64,000 bases of DNA from Stomoxys calcitrans (taxonomy: Eukaryota; Arthropoda; Insecta; Diptera; Muscidae): contig NC_081555.1 of assembly GCF_963082655.1 (NCBI RefSeq), positions 148,777,116 through 148,841,115 on the forward strand, in the 5' to 3' direction. Below are positions 22,301 through 32,279 of the stretch, one piece after another; the stretch's first letter is position 1, and each line of letters begins with the position of its first letter. The notes beneath the pieces are model-generated. The model did not search any database. It was not told where the DNA came from and was given only the letters and a program-made list of their open reading frames with translations. The position numbers were made by a program, and so were the translations under genes.

Positions 22301-25300
22301 TGATATAGCCGCCATATAAACCGATATTGAATCTTGACTTCTTGAGCCACTAGGGGTTACGAATTGCTATTCGTAACCGATTTGGCTGAAATGTTGCATG
22401 AGGTGTTTTGTTATGATTTCCAACAACTGTACATAGTTTGGTTGAAATCGGTCTATAATCTAATATAGCTGTCATGAAATCCGATCTGGGGTCTTGACTT
22501 CTTGAATCTCTAGAGTGCATAATTCCTATCAAATTTAGCTGAAATTTTGCAACAACTATTCTAAGTATGGTTAAAATCGGTATGCAACCTGATATAGCTA
22601 TCATGCAAACCGATCTGGGGTCTTGACTTCTTGAGTCTCTAGAGAGCGCAATTATTATCCGATTTGGCATAAACTTTGCATGACGTGTTTTGTTACGACT
22701 TTCAATAACTGTGCTATGGTTCCAATTGGTCTATAACCTGATATAGCTGCCATATAAACGGATATGGGATCTTTACTTCTTGAGCCTTTGGAGGGTGCAA
22801 TTATTATCCGATTTGGCTGAAATTTTGTACAACGGCTTTTCCCATGACCTTCAACATACGTGTCAAATATAGTCTAAATCGGTCTATAGCCTGTTACAGC
22901 TCCCCTATAAACCGGTCTCCCATTTTTACTTTTTGAGCCCCTAAAGGGCGCAATTCTTATTCGATTTGGTTAAAACTTTACACAATGAATTCTTCTATGG
23001 TCTCCAACATTAAATTCAATTATGGTTCGAATCGGACCATAACTTGATATAGCTCCAATGGCATAGCAATTGCAAATGCAAATTTTGCCCATGAACATTC
23101 CACTAAGGAACAGGGAGAAACTTTTCACATATCAATGAAAAGTCTAAGCTCAATGATAAAGGGCCTCCTTTTTATAGCCGAGTCCGAACGGCGTGCCGCA
23201 GTGCGACACCTCTTTGGAGAGAAGTTTTACATGGCATAGTACCTTACAAATGTTGCCAGCATTAGGAGGGGAAAACCACCGCTGAAATTTTTTTTCTGAT
23301 GGTCTCGCCAGGATTCGAACCCAGGCGTTCAGCGTCATCGGCGGAAATGCTAACCTCTGCGCTAAGGTGGCCTCCATGGCCTCCAATGGCATAGCAATTA
23401 TTTTCTTTTATCCTAGCCAACGCAGCCGTTGTATTTTGATGCGTGTAACGATGCTATCGTCGTCATACAGCTCGTGGTTCATACGTCGTCTATATTCTCC
23501 GCTAACGCAAACTGGTCCATATATTTTACGAAGAATCTTTCTCTCAAATACTCCAAGTACTGTCTCATCTGCTTTCAAAAATACCCACGCTTCAGAACCA
23601 TATAACAGCACGGATAGTATCAGTGTCTTGTATAGTGTAGTCTTCGTCTGTCGAAAGGTGGCCTTGTTTCTAAACTGCTTACTTAGTCCAAAGTAGATCT
23701 AAAGTGCTTCTTTAGTCCAAAGTAGCATCTGTTTGCAAGTATTATTCTTCGCTTAATCTCAAAACTGGTGTTATTCGTTTCGGTTACGGCGGTGCCGAGG
23801 TAGATAAAGTTACAGACTGTCTTAAAGTTGTGGTTCCCTACTTTCTCCGTTTTCTTTATCTGCTCGGTTGTGCGAGGCTTTTTGGGAGCTGAAACCATCC
23901 ATTTTGTCTTATCTCCATTTACTGCCAGACCCATTTTCACTGACTCTCTTTCGATTCTTTCAAAGGCTGAAGTTACTACTTCCGACCTATGATATCGATG
24001 TCGTCGGCATTATGCCGATACTACTTGTTAGAGAAGTTTTAACACTGCTGGATACCACCGCGGACAACAACCGTTTTTTCTGATGTTCACGCTATGATTT
24101 GAACCCACCTGTACGACATCAAAGGCGAACATGTTAACCTCTCTCCCCCGGTGGCCACCACTATGGTCATTGATTGTTAATGATTTCAAAAGTGCCAGGT
24201 TAGATTGGGTTAGGTTGGAAGGTTTAAAATATGTATCACCTTCCGTGTAGGCCATCATATCACCCATTGTCTTTTTAATTTTTCATCATTCTTAAGTCCA
24301 TCGTTGTTCCCTTAGTCAAAGCTCACTGAGTTCGTAGCGAGCTCAGTTTCCACTTCGGAGGTCATAGGCTCAATTGAGTGCATCGAAACTAGAGTTCTTA
24401 GTCTGCATCTGATTTTTGAATGGCACTATGACCTAATCTGATCTAGGTTAAGTTGGCTGAAAGGAGGGTGACTCCAAGATCTGCGTCTTAACACCCGCAT
24501 AGGGCAAGGTATGGTCCACTGTGATTCCTCATGTCTTCTTCTTCTCTTCGCCGCAGTAAGAGACTAAAAACAAGTAAAAAGGCATTAAGTTCGGCCGGGC
24601 CGAACTTTGGATACCCACCACCTCGGGTATATATGTAACACCATTTCGTCACAATCCGGTAAAATTGGATAACTTAAGCACCCAAATTCGGTACGGACAT
24701 TTTTTGTAGAACAAAATATTGATCTTTTTGGCAGATATATCCAATTATAAACCGATCTGAACCATATTAAGGTCGGATGTTGGGCGGCCTAACCTACTCA
24801 CTATTTAAAATTTCAGCGAAATCGACTAATAAATAAAGCTTTTATGGGTTTCAGTCCCCTTATCGGCAGATCGGTCTATATGACATCAATATCTAAATAT
24901 AGTCCGATATGTACCATATTTGGGTAAGTTGTCGGGAGGTCTTAAGCTACGCACTGTTTCAAATTTCAGCAAAATCGGATATAAAATGAAGTTTTTATGG
25001 GCATTAGACCCTTTACTGATAGATCTATCTATATGGCAACTATATCTTCACATAGTCCGATCTAAACCCTATTTGAATCAGACGTCAAAAGGCTTAAAAC
25101 AGCTCACTGTTTCAAATTTCAGCGAAATCGGGTAATGAATAAAGCTTTTATGGGCTTCAGACCGTTTCTCGGCAGATCGGTCTATATGGCAGCTTTATCT
25201 CCATATATAGTCCAATCGGAACCAAATTTGAGTCAGATATCAGGAGGCTTTAAACAACTCACTGATGCAAATTTCAGAGAAATCGGGTAATAAATGCGTC

Positions 25301-28300
25301 TTTTATGGGCTTCAGACCCTTAATCGGCAGATCGGTCTTTATACCAGCTATATCTAAATATAGTCCAATCTGAACCAAATTTGAGTCAGATATCAAGAGA
25401 TAAACAACTCACTGATACAAATTTCAGCGAAATCAGGTGATAAATGCGGCTTTTATGGGCTTCAGACGCTTTATTGGCAGATCGGTCTATATGACAGCTA
25501 TATCCAAATATGGTCCGATTCGACACGTTCAAGAACTTAACCTGTGTTTATCAAAAATACGTATCTGTGCCAAATTTCAGTTCAATATCTCAATTTTCGA
25601 AGTCTGTAGAGTGATTGCAACAGACGGACGGACAGACACACGGACATCGTTAAATCGGCTTAGAATTCCGAAATATATATACTTTGTAGGGTCGGAATTG
25701 GATATTTCGATGTGTTGCAAACAGCGCTACTATATGAATATGCCCCCTATCCTATGGTGGTGGGTATCAAAATACTTTTTCGCACCACTTTCCCGCTTTG
25801 ACGAAAACTTGGTATTTGATTGGGTTTAAGCCTACGGGTTCTTGAAGGAAAAAAGGATAAAGCAGGCAGAGGAAATAAAAACTGTACATAGTACCATCCA
25901 CAGCACCACACCAGCGGTATATTTCATAATTTCTAATGCATATGCGTGACATGTGTCTACCTAACTTATTGGGTCCCATTTGGATTCCAATGACTGATAT
26001 TTCCAAGTCCATGGACTTATTCTTGTGTACGTACACAATATTGGGCAATAATGTGTGTTGATATGCCCATCGCTGCAATAGAACGTCTATGTTCCGTTTC
26101 AAACGTTCGCCCCACATCAACATCAGCCAACAGCCTTCGCATTCCAACGAATGAACCAAATTTCATTATAGTGCCCTTAGACAAGGGAAGGATGCACATG
26201 CATAACCTACCTAAAAAGAAGGCTTGTTTTAAACTTTGCTTGCACTCTCAGTCCTCTTAATGTTCTTGTGTACCGGTACCAATCATAGAATCAAGTTATG
26301 ATACTTCTGTAGACCCATCAGTAACTTCAGACAGCAGCTCAGAATTTTGGATTTTATACATGTACCAATCCGATATGGAGTATTGAGCCTATAAAAGAAG
26401 CATTTTTCATCCGATTTTAATGAAATTTGAAACAGTGAGTTGTGATAGACTACTTCACCTTTCTATTGAATATCGTCTAGATCGGAATATATTTGACATA
26501 TTTGGATATAGCTGCCATTAAACCGATCTCCTGATATAGATCATTGAGCCCATGAAAAGAAAATTTTTTGTCCGATTTTGTAGAAGTCTATCAAAAATCA
26601 CTGTTCCAAATTTCATCAAAATCGGATGAAAAATACTCCTTTAATAGGCGCAATATCCTATATCGGGAAATCGGTCTATAAGGCAGATATATTCATATAT
26701 GGTCCGATGTAGATGATATGCAAAAAAAAAAAGGTGTAGAGGGTTACCAAAACGCACTGTTTCAAATTTCATCGAAATCGGATGAAAAAATACTACTTTT
26801 ATGGGCTCATACCCTATATCGGGAGATCGGTCTATATGGCAGCTATATCCAAACATGATCCGATCTGGACCACATTTAACAAGAATGGATAGGGGTCAAC
26901 CAAAACTAACTGTGCCAAATTTCATCAAAATCGGATGAAAAATGCTCCTCATAGAACTCAATACTCTATATCGGAAGATCGGTCTATATGGCGGTCTATA
27001 GGGCAGCTATATCCAAATATTGTCCGATATGAACTACCCTTTAAAGAAATGGGAAGGGGTCTACCAGAACTCACTATGCCAAATTTCATCGAAATCGGAT
27101 GAAAACTTACCAATTCATTGCCTCAAGACTTTATGCCTTGAGATCGGTCTGTATAGTGGCTATATAACGGGTGATTTTTTAGGAGCTATAGGAAAGTTTT
27201 ACAAACAAAAACACATAAAATTCAGAAAAATTCACGAAATCTTTATTTAAATAGAAAGTACGGGTCCATACTATATAATGATTGAAGATTATCGCATGCA
27301 AATGTTGAAGATTATTATTGAAGATTATTTCATGCAAATGTTGACCGTGACTGCGCCTCAAATAGTCCCTCCGCTTAGTCCAATTTTGACATACTCTACC
27401 CGGTATCTCACGAATAAATGCTTCAATGCTGTTTTCCAATGCATCAATTGAAGCGGGCTTGTCTGTATAGACAAGAGCTTTGACATAGCCCCACAAAAAA
27501 AAAGTTTAAAGTCGTTAAATCGCACGATCTAGGCGGCCATTTAACCGGTCCCGAACGTGAAATGAAATGTTTAACAAATTCGTGTCTCAATCGTCGTCGT
27601 CTTGTTGTAACCACATGTCATGCATGTCAAGCTCTTGCATTTTGGGCAAAAAAAATTTGGATATTATCTCACGATAGCGCTCACCATTCGTAGTTACGTT
27701 ACGATTTGAAGAAGTACGGTCCAATGATGCCACCTGCCCATCAACCGCACCAAACCAAACTCTTGCTATGCTCCTGCCTGATCTTCACTCCAAAATCGAC
27801 ACTTCTTATTTACGTACCCATTGAGGCAAAAATGAGGTTCGTGAGATTAGAAGTTCAGGTTTATACACAAAGAATACGAAATCATTAAAAATTGTTTGGA
27901 AAAGATTTTTATAGCCAAGATATCTGCAAAATTTTGGGTATATATGGGTAAATTACAGGGTAAATACCTTTGGATATTCACCCATCGCCCATCTCCATCA
28001 ATTCTCATTAACAAAACTCTCCAAATGTTATTCGCTCTCTCTCTCTCTCTTTTACTGGCGAAAGAATTACCTTCAGTAAAAATTGGTGCAAATATTTGAG
28101 TACGCGAACACTCTGATTGATGCGTTACATTACGTTATGTTCTAAATTACCTTTAAAGTGCACGAGAAAACCAAATTAGCCCTCATTAAATTAAGGTATC
28201 GGTTAGTAAGACCTTTCACTGATTTCCACTATCATTTGAAGAGTGATCGGATTTTAAATTAGCCATGTACTCCCACCTTCCATATGCTATCTGGTTTTAC

Positions 28301-29186
28301 TGAGACTTTGAACAAAATTTTTATGCGAGAATCTTGTAGTCTAACCAATACCTTTCTAAGTTTAATCTCTTTAATCTTGTTATAATTTTCAAAGAACTCA
28401 AAAACTCATGTTCTTATCTTCTTGCAGGTGGGTCCCCTCGCATCACTCTCGGGTGTTATAGCATCTCTAATGGTACTGTTAATACTATCACATTGGCAAC
28501 ACTTACACAAGCCACATGTGGCTCTATTTAAGCTGATGGTAATAGGTGCCATACTCCTCGCTATTGGAACGCTGCCATGGCAACTGAATTTTGCCGGTAT
28601 TTTTGCGGGTATATTCAGCGGTATATTTCTAACAATAGCTTTAGTACCATTCGTTAGTGTCACCAAATATCGACGTAAATCAAAGGTAAGTTGGCAACTC
28701 AATAGTAGTGATCATTGGCAACAACATTCAAACCAAAATCTCATATTCTCTCTCTCTCTCCATGCTCTATGACTTCTCTCTTTCTTGCAGATAAATTTAA
28801 TATGGTTTTGTATTATATTCCACATATTCGTTTATACCACAATGTTAATAATTTTCTATATGTTCCCCACTGAATTAACAAAGCTAAGTTTCGGAGAGGT
28901 GCTCACGAATAGTTTTAATACTGGTGTACCAGGGGGCAATGGCGCCACAGGCAGTGGTGGTGGCGGTAATGTGGGCACCGGTTCGCCGGGCATAAGCACA
29001 ACTGATATTATGCGCACAGGCATTTCAAACAGCAACAATAACAATAATAACAACAATAATAATTATAATCGTCAGTCATTTATGCATCAACAGCCCCAAT
29101 ATCATTATCACCATCAATCGGATGATATAATAATAAATAATGTTGCCGCTGTGGCGACGGCAACCCTGGCACCCTACATACAGTAA
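16520..29186 (+). CDS. rho-5: Inactive rhomboid (iRhom), complete coding gene in 5 exons
   Basis: The coding join is 16542-20813, 20874-21215, 21297-21551, 28428-28685 and 28791-29186 (stop TAA at 29184). All introns are GT-AG and phase 0, giving 1840 residues. iRhoms are catalytically dead rhomboids of the ER/Golgi membrane. In Drosophila rho-5 promotes ER-associated degradation of EGF-like ligands, and vertebrate iRhoms also traffic ADAM17. Seen here: a ~1300-residue cytosolic region with basic conserved blocks (about 929-980 and 1080-1135), a first membrane segment at about 1305-1330, a Cys-rich lumenal domain at about 1331-1540, then the six-segment rhomboid core and a G/N-rich tail. The active-site serine and histidine positions appear replaced. 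Vertebrate iRhoms are ~850 residues, so the N-terminal part is greatly expanded by Q, H, S and N tracts. The start ATG at 16542 lies 22 bases after an acceptor (CATTTCAG, 16519). That stretch is open in frame, so an upstream coding exon is possible. Confidence 0.93.
16542..20813 (+). CDS. rho-5: rho-5 exon 1: low-complexity cytosolic domain and first membrane segment
   Basis: It encodes residues 1-1424. Residues ~40-105 are almost pure His/Gln/Met/Pro. Further Gln tracts sit at about 805-860, 905-930 and 1245-1260, and a poly-His stretch at about 1020-1045. Conserved iRhom blocks stand out against this: YSCKKRFTEYMRREVMRFFG at ~930, and ERKPSVMCMLVSGISFI followed by RQIRFKRRRQWSRSF at ~1093-1130. 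KIKLFCVNDLDDRTDHRPFF at ~1285-1304 comes just before the membrane segment TYWINTVQIIVLFLSLLCYG. The exon ends at ...LFPT with the donor ACG|GTAAAT. Confidence 0.9.
20814..20873 (+). other. rho-5: rho-5 intron 1, 60 nt, in frame
   Basis: The donor is GTAAAT and the acceptor is CTCTTCACAG. The intron is exactly 60 nt (20 codons) and has no stop in the reading frame. Retention would insert 20 residues (VNLTTLNSNY...) between GLFPT and KSISTWKKW. Splicing is preferred because its removal joins conserved iRhom blocks and both sites are good. Confidence 0.8.
20874..21215 (+). CDS. rho-5: rho-5 exon 2: Cys-rich iRhom homology domain
   Basis: It encodes residues 1425-1538. It starts KSISTWKKWSPGESGPGG and contains many cysteines (SVCGLDPKYCDAP, WPICRKT, MVCEVIGHPCCAGIYGEC, TTREYCDF). 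These sit in the large lumenal loop between membrane segments 1 and 2, the iRhom homology domain, where disulphides are expected. The donor is CACAG|GTACAA. Confidence 0.9.
21297..21551 (+). CDS. rho-5: rho-5 exon 3: rhomboid core segments 2-4
   Basis: It encodes residues 1539-1623. NVEVPDQFYRLFTSLCMHAG leads into membrane segments ILHLMITVIFQHVFLADLER and AILYIGSGLAGNLTSAVL. The acceptor is TGCCTTCCAG and the donor GAG|GTAAGT. The intron that follows is 6.9 kb. Confidence 0.9.
21605..23071. repeat. Mini-me-like element in rho-5 intron 3
   Basis: The terminal block near 21616-21790 has CCTCCGCCATAGAATGGGCG, AACACCTCGAAATATTCGTC, then CCATGTCCGTCCATCTGTCC. Imperfect units with TTGACTTCTTGAG(CC/TC) and GATTTGGCTGAAATTTTGCA follow, to about 23060. 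It is interrupted at 22048-22268 by a piece of the AAGGGTGATTTTT mariner-like element. Confidence 0.8.
22048..22268 (+). mobile_element. Truncated AAGGGTG mariner-like element (copy C)
   Basis: It has the same left end as 6678 and 29631, preceded by TA, including the MNRLxNEQRLQIIEFYYQNQ start. After GTGTTCATTCACCG it jumps to TTCAGCGATGAGGCTCA, part of the catalytic SDEAH codons, and stops. There is no right inverted repeat. Confidence 0.8.
23072..23380 (-). mobile_element. SINE family 1, full length with 19-bp target duplication
   Basis: It is flanked by perfect 19-base direct repeats (CTCCAATGGCATAGCAATT) at 23053-23071 and 23381-23399. The tRNA-like head is at the right: GGCCACCTTAGCGCAGAGGT then GGGTTCGAATCC on the minus strand. 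The tail, with TTGCATTTGCA, is at the left. At ~309 bp it is the best reference copy in the window. Confidence 0.9.
23400..23965 (-). pseudogene. LINE reverse-transcriptase C-terminal fragment (family C)
   Basis: On the minus strand, 23940 to 23683 reads MKMGLAVNGDKTKWMVSAPK and NFKTVCNFIYLGTAVTETNN. After a frameshift, 23611-23408 reads MLLYGSEAW, RKILRKIYGPV and IKIQRLRWLG. These are the palm-to-thumb and post-RT motifs of a non-LTR retrotransposon different from families A and B. The 5' part and the YADD box are not present. Confidence 0.7.
24070..24165 (-). repeat. SINE family 1 head fragment
   Basis: It matches the head end: GATTTGAACCCACC at the B box and AACATGTTAACCTCTC...CCGGTGGCC at the A-box edge. 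It is diverged and lacks the body. Confidence 0.5.
24166..24560. other. Unassigned intronic spacer
   Basis: I see no gene or clear repeat here, only AT-moderate intron sequence. Confidence 0.35.
24565..25772 (+). mobile_element. Complete mini-me-like element
   Basis: The left end is AACAAGTAAAAAGGCATTAA followed by the palindrome GTTCGGCCGGGCCGAAC and ACCCACCACCTCGGGTATAT. The body has about six units with TATGGGCTTCAGACCC, GGCAGATCGGTCTATATGGC and TTTCAGCGAAATCG. The right end is CAGACGGACGGACAGACACA (GTCY block), then TTTCGATGTGTTGCAAAC and CCCTATCCTATGGTGGTGGG. The order (palindrome, tandem units, GTCY, conserved right end) matches what is known for DINE-1/mini-me type dipteran repeats, which are grouped with non-autonomous Helitrons. 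It is non-coding. Confidence 0.8.
26370..27165. repeat. Mini-me unit array
   Basis: Units carry GATCGGTCTATATGGCAGCT, TTTCATCAAAATCGGATGAA and AACTCACTGT(T/G)CCAAATTTC. No terminal block is visible. A mariner-like end (CGGGTGATTTTTTAGGAGCT) abuts it at 27168. Confidence 0.75.
27168..27885 (-). pseudogene. Mariner-like transposase C-terminal remnant
   Basis: The left end CGGGTGATTTTTTAGGAGCT looks like a terminal repeat. On the minus strand 27496-27179 reads MWGYVKALVYTDKPASIDAL and RVCQNWTKRRDYLRRSHGQH, the C-terminal end of a mariner-like transposase after the last catalytic Asp. Upstream frames (27500-27880) keep pieces such as EFVKHFISRSGPV, but with breaks. It is a dead copy in the rho-5 intron. 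Confidence 0.75.
28428..28685 (+). CDS. rho-5: rho-5 exon 4: rhomboid core segments 4-6
   Basis: It encodes residues 1624-1709. It begins VGPLASLSGVIASLMVLLIL, where active rhomboids carry a G-x-S-G serine motif; here the third position is Leu. It ends NFAGIFAGIFSGIFLTIALV followed by PFVSVTKYRRKSK. In the last membrane segment I see the conserved G-x3-G pattern, but Ile rather than His at the expected catalytic place. The donor is AAG|GTAAGT, and the next intron is 105 nt. Confidence 0.9.
28791..29186 (+). CDS. rho-5: rho-5 exon 5: last membrane segment and tail
   Basis: It encodes residues 1710-1840. INLIWFCIIFHIFVYTTMLI is the seventh membrane segment. It is followed by FGEVLTNSFNTG, a Gly-rich stretch, an Asn run and a His/Gln-rich tail ending LAPYIQ. 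The stop is TAA. Confidence 0.9.
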   Translation: MNLIWFCIIFHIFVYTTMLIIFYMFPTELTKLSFGEVLTNSFNTGVPGGNGATGSGGGGNVGTGSPGISTTDIMRTGISNSNNNNNNNNNNYNRQSFMHQQPQYHYHHQSDDIIINNVAAVATATLAPYIQ

Positions 29187-29530
29187 CGAACCCCCTAATG
29201 GTGAATTTGACAAAAAACAGACGCGCACTTTTTTCGGTTTATCTTAAGTTACTATGTACTTCTTACCAAGTAATAATAATTAATAATAATAATTATAATA
29301 TAAAGAAAAACAACAACAAAAACAAACATTAAAACAACAAAACAAATGACAACAACAACAAAGACAACACACGTATAGGTAACGCGGGTGTGACAATTCA
29401 CCATTTCTATCAAACAACAACAACAACAAGAACAAAAAAAAAACCAAAACAAACAACAACAGATTATTTGTCAAAAGAATTAAGAATAAATAAAATTATT
29501 ATAAATAAATATAAAAAAAACATTACTTAC
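29187..29530 (+). promoter_or_regulatory. rho-5: rho-5 3' untranslated region and poly(A) signals
   Basis: AT-rich sequence with CAA-repeat tracts follows the stop. AATAAA-type signals cluster at about 29485-29510 (GAATAAATAAAATTATT...AAATAAATAT). The cleavage site is not determined. Confidence 0.6.
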
Positions 29531-29630
29531 GTTCCACTAATTAGCAAGAGTCGGGTAAGTTAAAATCAGTCTTATGGTGCCTTAACATTGAAAGATTGCA
29601 AGCTGAGAAAAGTACTCGAGAATGGAATTA

Positions 29631-30226
29631 AAGGGTGATTTTTTTGAGGTTAGGATTTTCATGCATTAGTATTTGACAGATCACGTGGGATTTCAGACAT
29701 GGTGTCAAAGAGAAAGATGCTCAGTATGCTTTGACATTTCATCATGAATAGACTTACTAACGAGCAACGCTTGCAAATCATTTTCAGTGAATGGGCCCTA
29801 TCGACAAATTTTATTTTATCGACAAATTTTGTTCAGCGATGAGGCTCATTTCTGGTTGAATGGCTACGTAAATAAGCAAAATTGCCGCATTTGGAGTGAA
29901 GAGCAACCAGAAGCCGTTCAAGAACTGCCCATGCATCCCGAAAAACGCACTGTTTGGTGTGGTTTGTACGCTGGTGGAATCATTGGACCGTATTTTTTCA
30001 AAGATGCTGTTGGACGCAACGTTACGGTGAATGAACACATTTCGAACCGAACACTGATTTTGGTAATAAAATTCAATGATTTGCAAGCGTTGCTCGTTAG
30101 TAAGTCTATTCATGATGAAATGTCAAAGCATACTGAGCATCTTTCTCTTTGACACCATGTCTGAAATCCCACGTGATCTGTCAAATACTAATGCATGAAA
30201 ATCCTAACCTCAAAAAAATCACCCTT
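29631..30226 (+). mobile_element. Foldback mariner-like element B
   Basis: It has the same AAGGGTGATTTTTTTGAGG ends as element A, with TA on both sides. The left arm holds the transposase start, then jumps at about 29782 to the catalytic region. The sequence near it, TCGACAAATTTTATTTTATCGACAAATTTTG, contains a short tandem duplication. The plus frame 29811-30020 reads FSDEAHFWLNGYVNKQNC and MHPEKRTVWCGLYAGGIIGP, then NVTVNE. The right arm is the inverted copy of the 5' end. It is a deletion derivative inserted about 100 bp beyond the rho-5 poly(A) signals. Confidence 0.88.
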
Positions 30227-30260
30227 TAGAAAGTAGTAGACATCTTGTTATATACTCGCC

Positions 30261-30511
30261 AACCATGGTACAATTAAGAGGTAATGTCATTAGCACAACA
30301 ACAAAAATCTACCCCCAATAAAACTACCTTGAGGGCCAAATACCATAAATTAAAATGTCAAAGTTGTTTTAGAAATAAACTTTGTTTTACAACTTATCTT
30401 CTTCAAATATGTTTTATAGTTGTATTTTCATCATTATAGCACTGTTTTGTTGCTTATGTGTGGAATATGGGACCAAAAAGAACATATTTTAAAGATTTTA
30501 GAAAAAAATCA
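30261..30511 (+). repeat. ~240-bp inverted repeat, left copy
   Basis: It begins ACCATGGTACAATTAAGAGG and continues TGTCATTAGCACAACAACAA, AGAAATAAACTTTGTTTTAC and GTGTGGAATATGGGACC. A diverged reverse complement lies at 34302-34538, 3.8 kb away. No coding frame is seen, and the family is unknown to me. Confidence 0.7.
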
Positions 30512-30564
30512 TAGCTGTGTTATCAAGCCTTTGGCATTTAGATTTACTGCAAAAACAAATCGAA

Positions 30565-30970
30565 AATAATATAAGTAAAACAGTGCTAAGTTCGGTCGGG
30601 CCGAATCTTGGGAACCCACAACCACGGATTCTGATAAAATATGGGAGCTTTAACCAGACATAGACCGATTTGGACCGTACTTGAAAATTGAAAAATTTAG
30701 TGAAAATTTTCCGCCAAAATCGGACAAAAATTGGAGCTCAAGAAATCAAATCGGGAGATCGGTTTATATGGAAGCTATATCAGGTTCTTGACCGATTTAG
30801 ACAATACTTAGCACAGTTATTGAAAGTCATAACAGATAACTATGTGCAAAATTTCAGCCAAATCGGAAGAAAAGACAAATCGGGATGGTTTTTATGGGAG
30901 CTATATCAGATTCTTGACCGATTTGGACACCACATGCTAAATTTCAGCGAATCGTACAAAAATTGCGGCG
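30565..30970 (+). repeat. Mini-me-like element, left part
   Basis: The left end reads TAAGTAAAACAGTGCTAAGT, then GTTCGGTCGGGCCGAATC. About two units with GATCGGTTTATATGGAAGCT and CAAAATTTCAGCCAAATCGG follow. It stops at LINE sequence near 30970; the other end may be 32085-32235. Confidence 0.7.
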
Positions 30971-30984
30971 TACAGGAGCGCAAT

Positions 30985-32075
30985 ACCACGAAGAACCACG
31001 CCGGAGCTTATGGCACCCCCTGTCGGAACATTCCTGTTCCTTCAACAAATCTCGGGAGACCTACCAGAGGTACGTTCGCAAGTTCACCCAGATCACAGAA
31101 GAAACGTCTCCCCAGAAAGGAGATCTGCAGACATGAACACAGCAACTGCTCAATAGTCTCCTCTTCATCCTCATACAGGCAACTCCAACAGAAGTCATTG
31201 TGCGGTATTCCCAAGAGGGCCGCCATGCCTAATGCACAGTGTCAGGTTATGACCCCTACTAAGATACTCATCGACCTCTTATGGAACGCCAGCAATTCTC
31301 TTGTCCCACTCCGGTCGATGACCGGCCAGAACGCTTTTGCAGTCCGGCAAGAATCCACCGAGTCCCACCTCACCACCGACGCCGCTTTGGCCATACCCTC
31401 TACTATGTCCAGTAGATCGATAAATGGCACGTAGGCAAGACCGGTGACTGGTCCACCCGGCACAAACAAACTCCTCCGAGCGCACTCGTCCGCCCTCTCA
31501 TTTCCTGGAATCCCCTCATGCCCAGGAAACCATGTCAGCGTCACATCGTGGACCAGGAGCCTATCCAGGGACTCCAAAAAATCCGCCACGCTTCTCGATC
31601 ACTCCATCCTCTACTAAGGCCTTGAGCGCTGCCATACTATCCCCATAAATTCTGAGTTTCGAGGGCGGTAAATCCCTTAATTTCCTTTGCGGCCACTGCA
31701 ATGGCACAGACCTCTGCCTGAAAGACCGTACACTTGTCCGGCAGTCTAAGAGACATACGGATATTGAGTGCACCTCCAATCCAGTCACTGACTCCATCAT
31801 GGAGCCATTGGTGTAGATCGTGGTCTCATCCTCCACGAGTACAGCATTCGCCCCCCATTCATCCCTCCCAGGAAAACGAATCGCGAATACCCTCACTCCA
31901 ATAGCCACTAGTGTCAGGTAGTCGAAGATCCTCCTCAATCTACCTTCCGCATCTATAACACCCAGAATCGAACTGTTTCCGCAACCATCGTCCTTCAGCA
32001 AGCCGAGTTCCCTCAGCCTAAGTGCAACCATGGCGGCGCAATTCCGAAAAAAGGCCTCAATGGGCTGTGTTAGGT
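30985..32075 (-). pseudogene. Non-LTR retrotransposon 3' part (family D), RNase H and Cys tail
   Basis: On the minus strand, 32136-31561 gives a connector (MVALRLRELGLLKDDGCGNS), VEDETTIYTNGSMMESVTGL (the TxGS site of RNase H), and LRIYGDSMAALKALVEDGVI. After a frame change, 31589-31242 gives LVHDVTLTWFPGHEGIPGNE and RADECARRSLFVPGG. Then 31226-31008 gives a tail with FCWSCLYEDEEETIEQLLCS. It is probably inserted inside a mini-me element, since mini-me text borders it on both sides. Confidence 0.75.
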
Positions 32076-32079
32076 TCTT

Positions 32080-32240
32080 CGACGTTCGTGTTAAATATGC
32101 CCCTGATCGGTCGATATTTACGTATAGATGGGACATAGACCGATCTCCCGATTTAAAGTCTTACTTACATATAAAAGGCGATTGGGAGGTCCAATGTTCG
32201 ACCCGACCGAACATAATGCTTTTTACTTTTTTACATTCCT
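32080..32240 (-). repeat. Mini-me-like element end (inverted)
   Basis: It contains GACCGATCTCCCGATTTAAA, then the inverted left end GTTCGACCCGACCGAACATA and CTTTTTACTT. It may be the displaced other end of the 30565-30970 element. Confidence 0.6.
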
Positions 32241-32279
32241 ATGGGTCACAGATTTTATAGAGACGGAGGGTAGACTGAG

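Larger units (their letters stand above)
21552..28427 (+). other. rho-5: rho-5 intron 3, repeat-filled
   Basis: The donor is GTAAGT and the acceptor CTTCTTGCAG. It contains mini-me arrays, a partial mariner-like element, a SINE with perfect target duplication, a LINE fragment, a complete mini-me element and a mariner-like transposase remnant. The last ~520 bp (27900-28427) hold no repeat that I recognise. Confidence 0.85.

Noticed and set aside
29252..29474. Minus-strand Cys/Val/Leu-rich open frames
   Set aside because: These are the antisense of CAA-repeat tracts in the rho-5 3' UTR.
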